Source: Pelagibacteraceae bacterium (GTDB lineage: Bacteria; Pseudomonadota; Alphaproteobacteria; HIMB59; GCA-002718135). Taken from it: 45,809 nucleotides of DNA. The notes beneath the pieces are model-generated. The model worked only from the letters and a program-made list of their open reading frames with translations. It ran no database searches and was not told where the DNA came from. Of this stretch, positions 43,873-45,809 are shown one piece after another (position 1 is the stretch's first letter; each line of letters begins with the position of its first letter). Both the position numbers and the translations under genes were made by a program. The stretch spans positions 1-45,809 of the forward strand of contig PBDN01000016.1 of NCBI GenBank assembly GCA_002718135.1, written 5' to 3'.

Positions 43873-44766
43873 GTGAAGATAAGTGATTTAATAGAAAACG
43901 ATTTAGTTTTTGATGAAAAAAAATACTTTACTGCAATAATTGGAGGAAATCCTTCTGAAGGTGCTCGATCACCCATATTATGGAATTATACATTTAAAAA
44001 AAACAAAATTAATTGCAATATGCTTTCATTTGATGTTGCTGATAAAAATTTAGAAAAACTAATTTTTTTGCTTAATAAAAATAAATTTTTTTTAGGTGGG
44101 GCAATAGCTGTGCCCTATAAAGAAAAAATATTTAAGTTATTAAAAAATAATACATCTATTGAAACATCTAAAATTGGTGCTGTGAATTGTTTGTATAGAA
44201 ATAATTCTGGTGAGCTAACTGCAACAAATACAGATGGTGAAGCATCTTTAGAGGCCTTTAACAACACTTATAAATCTATTTTAAATAGAAAAACACTAAT
44301 TCTTGGAATGGGGGGTGCTGGTAAAGCAGTTGCAGCTTTTTTTGCTAAAGATATTAATAATAAAAAAAATATCTATATTTCTAGTAGGTCAATTGAAGCT
44401 AAATCTTATGCTGAATTATTAGAAAGTAATTGGCTTAATTGGAATATATTTAATGATGAAATTAATAAATTTGACATAATTATTAATTGTACAATTTTAG
44501 GCTCCAATAAATCACGACATAAAATGCCTATAAATTTAAATTCTATTAAATATATAAAAAAAAGTGCAATTATTTATGATATAATTTATGATCCTTCTCC
44601 AACACTTCTTTTACAAACTGCAAGTAAAAATAATTTAAAAATACTCGATGGAAAAAAAATGAATCTTTTACAGGCTGCATTAGCGTTTGATTATTGTATT
44701 AAGAAGGAAGATAGAAAATTTGATACCTTTGAAACAATGTTTGAATTATTTTCTAATCTTAGTTGA
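43873..44766 (+). CDS. Shikimate/quinate dehydrogenase-like protein (AroE family)
   Basis: A 297-residue AroE-family NAD(P)-dependent dehydrogenase starting at GTG 43873. The substrate-binding N-domain reads GGNPSEGARSPILWNY (24-39), where AroE has G-xP-xxHSxSP; the first of the two carboxylate-binding serines is replaced by Ala31. The catalytic Lys is kept in VPYKEK near residue 80, Asn in GAVNCL and Asp in TNTDG. The C-domain has LILGMGGAGKAVAAFF near 143 and NCTILGSN. It likely interconverts a cyclic keto acid and alcohol, but the changed site and its place beside an atypical DAHP-synthase-like enzyme make a non-shikimate substrate possible. It overlaps the convergent GT2 gene by 21 bases. 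Confidence 0.8.
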   Translation: MKISDLIENDLVFDEKKYFTAIIGGNPSEGARSPILWNYTFKKNKINCNMLSFDVADKNLEKLIFLLNKNKFFLGGAIAVPYKEKIFKLLKNNTSIETSKIGAVNCLYRNNSGELTATNTDGEASLEAFNNTYKSILNRKTLILGMGGAGKAVAAFFAKDINNKKNIYISSRSIEAKSYAELLESNWLNWNIFNDEINKFDIIINCTILGSNKSRHKMPINLNSIKYIKKSAIIYDIIYDPSPTLLLQTASKNNLKILDGKKMNLLQAALAFDYCIKKEDRKFDTFETMFELFSNLS

Positions 44767-45447
44767 TTTTAATTTTATTAATTTTTTTACATAAAACATA
44801 TCTTTAATACCTTTAAACAATCTATTAATTGTCCCATATTTAGATTTTCCTGACATTCTAAATCTGTGATCCACATCAACAAAAAAAATTTTATAACCAA
44901 AACCTCTAAATAAAGCTGGTAAAAACCTATGTATTCCATCAAAAAAAGGGAATTCTAAGAATATTTCTTTATTAAAAATTTTTAAAGCACATCCTGTATC
45001 ACTACAATTGTCATCTAAATATTTAGCTCTAATATAATTTGCAATTTTAGATGAAATTTTTTTTATATAATTATCTTTTCTTTTTTTTCTAATACCTGCA
45101 ACTAAATCATATTTTTTTGTTAAAAAAGTATTTATTAAATTCTTAATATCTCGGGGATTATTTTGCCCGTCTCCATCAATCGTAATAATTATATCGTTTT
45201 TAGCATGCATTATGCCATTAAGAATTGATTTGCTTTGACCTTCGTTTATTTTATTTAAAATTATATTTACACTAAATTCTTTATTTAATTTAGCAAGAGT
45301 AGATTGTGTTTGATCTGTGCTAGAGTCATCTACAATTATTATTTCATATTTATATAAATTACTTAATTCTTTTTTAATTTCCAAAATCAAATTATATATA
45401 TTATCTTGTTCGTTATATACTGGTATTATAATTGAAAATGTATTCAC
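44746..45447 (-). CDS. DPM1/ArnC-like family 2 glycosyltransferase
   Basis: A 233-residue GT-A transferase of the dolichyl/polyprenyl-phosphate sugar type. It starts TFSIIIPVYNEQDNI, then IIIVDDSSTDQTQ, ITIDGDGQNNPRD (DxD plus GQ) near residue 92, CSDTGCALKIFNKE near 150 and HRFLPALFRGFGYK. There is no C-terminal membrane pair, so the LABN protein at 37665 may be its membrane partner. The start is GTG at 45447; no ATG fits. It begins only 20 bases after the 5S rRNA 3' end on the same strand, with no obvious promoter, ribosome site or terminator between, so read-through from the rRNA operon is possible. Confidence 0.88.
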   Translation of the reverse strand: MNTFSIIIPVYNEQDNIYNLILEIKKELSNLYKYEIIIVDDSSTDQTQSTLAKLNKEFSVNIILNKINEGQSKSILNGIMHAKNDIIITIDGDGQNNPRDIKNLINTFLTKKYDLVAGIRKKRKDNYIKKISSKIANYIRAKYLDDNCSDTGCALKIFNKEIFLEFPFFDGIHRFLPALFRGFGYKIFFVDVDHRFRMSGKSKYGTINRLFKGIKDMFYVKKLIKLKSTKIRK

Positions 45448-45467
45448 TAATATTACTATAGCAGAAA

Positions 45468-45583
45468 TCCTGGCAACGACCTACTCTTCCATGCCTTAAG
45501 ACAAAGTACCATCGGCGCTAACAGCTTTCACGGTCGAGTTCGGGATGGGATCGGGTGTTTATCTGTTGCAATTGTCACCAGGA
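45468..45583 (-). rRNA. rrf: 5S ribosomal RNA
   Basis: The minus strand reads TCCTGGTGACAATTG at its 5' end, then the conserved CCCGATCCCATCCCGAACTC of 5S loop B/helix III, and GCCGATGGTACTTTG further on. It closes with GTAGGTCGTTGCCAGGA, whose CCAGGA pairs with the 5' TCCTGG as helix I. That gives about 116 nt, normal for 5S. It lies about 39 bases downstream of the 23S gene. Exact ends may be off by a few bases. Confidence 0.95.
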
Positions 45584-45622
45584 AATTAATAAGTATAAAA
45601 CTTTTCTCTGTACGATTATTGT

Positions 45623-45809
45623 AATCAAGCCAATCGAGTTATTAGTATTGGTAAGCTTCATGCATTACTGCACTTCCACACCCAACCTATCAACGTGGTG
45701 GTCTTCCACGACTCTAATGGGGAAATCTAGTATTCAGGTGGGTTTCCCGCTTAGATGCTTTCAGCGGTTATCCTGTCCGTACATAGCTACCCAGCGATGC
45801 TCCTGGCGG
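45623..45809 (-). rRNA. rrl: 23S ribosomal RNA, 3' end (partial)
   Basis: The minus strand contains universally conserved 23S 3' sequence, including GCTGAAAGCATCTAAGCGGG (helix 99-100 region) and GGAAGACCACCACGTTGATA. It ends with an alphaproteobacterial-like CTAATAACTCGATTGGCTTG. The gene continues past the right edge. The 3' end is set where the sequence would pair with a typical 23S 5' end (ATCAAG), so it is approximate. Confidence 0.95.

Larger units (their letters stand above)
6178..44766. other. Surface-polysaccharide biosynthesis island next to the rRNA operon
   Basis: From about 6178 the DNA becomes visibly richer in A/T runs, proteins become Lys/Asn/Ile-rich, and nearly all genes act in sugar-nucleotide synthesis, glycosyl transfer, flipping, polymerisation or ligation. 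The exceptions are MmsA (36181-37668) and the LABN protein (37665-37946), which look like older backbone genes. Four operons alternate in direction. I see no transposase, integrase, tRNA or long direct repeat at the borders. SAR11 genomes are known to carry a hypervariable surface-glycan region near rRNA genes; this island is similar in place and content, although homology is my inference. Confidence 0.75.

Noticed and set aside
1..45809. CRISPR arrays, tRNA genes, insertion sequences, phage genes
   Set aside because: I saw no regularly spaced repeats, no tRNA cloverleaf sequence, and no transposase or integrase motifs on either strand.

Overview
This window comes from a very AT-rich, densely packed genome. 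Genes overlap by 1-14 bases or are separated by a few bases, and no stretch over about 100 bases lacks a gene. The 23S rRNA 3' end and the 5S rRNA look alphaproteobacterial. With the low GC and the osmolyte-type genes, this suggests a streamlined marine alphaproteobacterium (SAR11/Pelagibacterales or a similar lineage such as HIMB59/AEGEAN-169). I cannot decide the lineage without a tree.

Layout. (1) 1-6160 is a metabolic flank: the N-terminal half of a glycine-betaine-type ABC substrate-binding protein, an EamA exporter, a gamma-butyrobetaine-hydroxylase-like dioxygenase, an aldehyde dehydrogenase, a class II aldolase and a class V aminotransferase-fold PLP enzyme. Together they look like a small quaternary-amine or amino-acid catabolic set. 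(2) 6178-24452 opens a surface-polysaccharide island. A HAD phosphatase is followed by a long minus-strand operon, read from 24452 to 6789: glycosyltransferases (including a GT4-GT2 fusion next to a related GT2), a methyltransferase, an asparagine synthase, an EpsG/Wzy-like polymerase, a UDP-sugar 6-dehydrogenase, a WecA-like initiating transferase, an epimerase, a CMP-sugar synthetase, a radical SAM/SPASM protein, an SDR and a sulfotransferase. (3) 24529-31052 is a plus-strand operon for a nonulosonic (sialic-type) acid: NeuC, a 2-hydroxyacid dehydrogenase, NeuA, a UDP-sulfoquinovose-synthase (SQD1) homologue and NeuB. (4) 31049-37946 is a minus-strand operon: a lipid A N-terminal (LABN) domain protein, MmsA, a UDP-glucuronate 4-epimerase-like protein, a Wzz-like protein, a WaaL/Wzy ligase or polymerase and a PglK-like ABC flippase. 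(5) 38016-44766 is a plus-strand cassette whose genes overlap or nearly touch: asparagine synthase, CMP-sugar synthetase, a GT2 fused to a degenerate cytidylyltransferase-like domain, a Gfo/Idh/MocA oxidoreductase, a DAHP/KDO8P-synthase-superfamily enzyme with altered key motifs, and an AroE-like dehydrogenase. (6) 44746-45809 holds a DPM1-like GT2 starting 20 bases after a 5S rRNA gene, and then the 3' end of 23S rRNA, all on the minus strand.

How it fits together (inference). The island encodes sugar-nucleotide synthesis, assembly on undecaprenyl phosphate (WecA-like), flipping by an ABC protein (no Wzx is seen), polymerisation (EpsG/Wzy with Wzz) and ligation (WaaL-like). The product would be an acidic surface glycan carrying one or more CMP-activated ulosonic acids, uronic acids or uronamides, and possibly sulfated or sulfonated sugars. 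The most novel-looking part is the 38016-44766 cassette. Its DAHP-synthase-like enzyme lacks the usual metal-binding Cys and the KPRTS acceptor motif, and it sits next to a CMP-sugar synthetase and an AroE-like protein. It may make an undescribed ulosonic or cyclitol residue.
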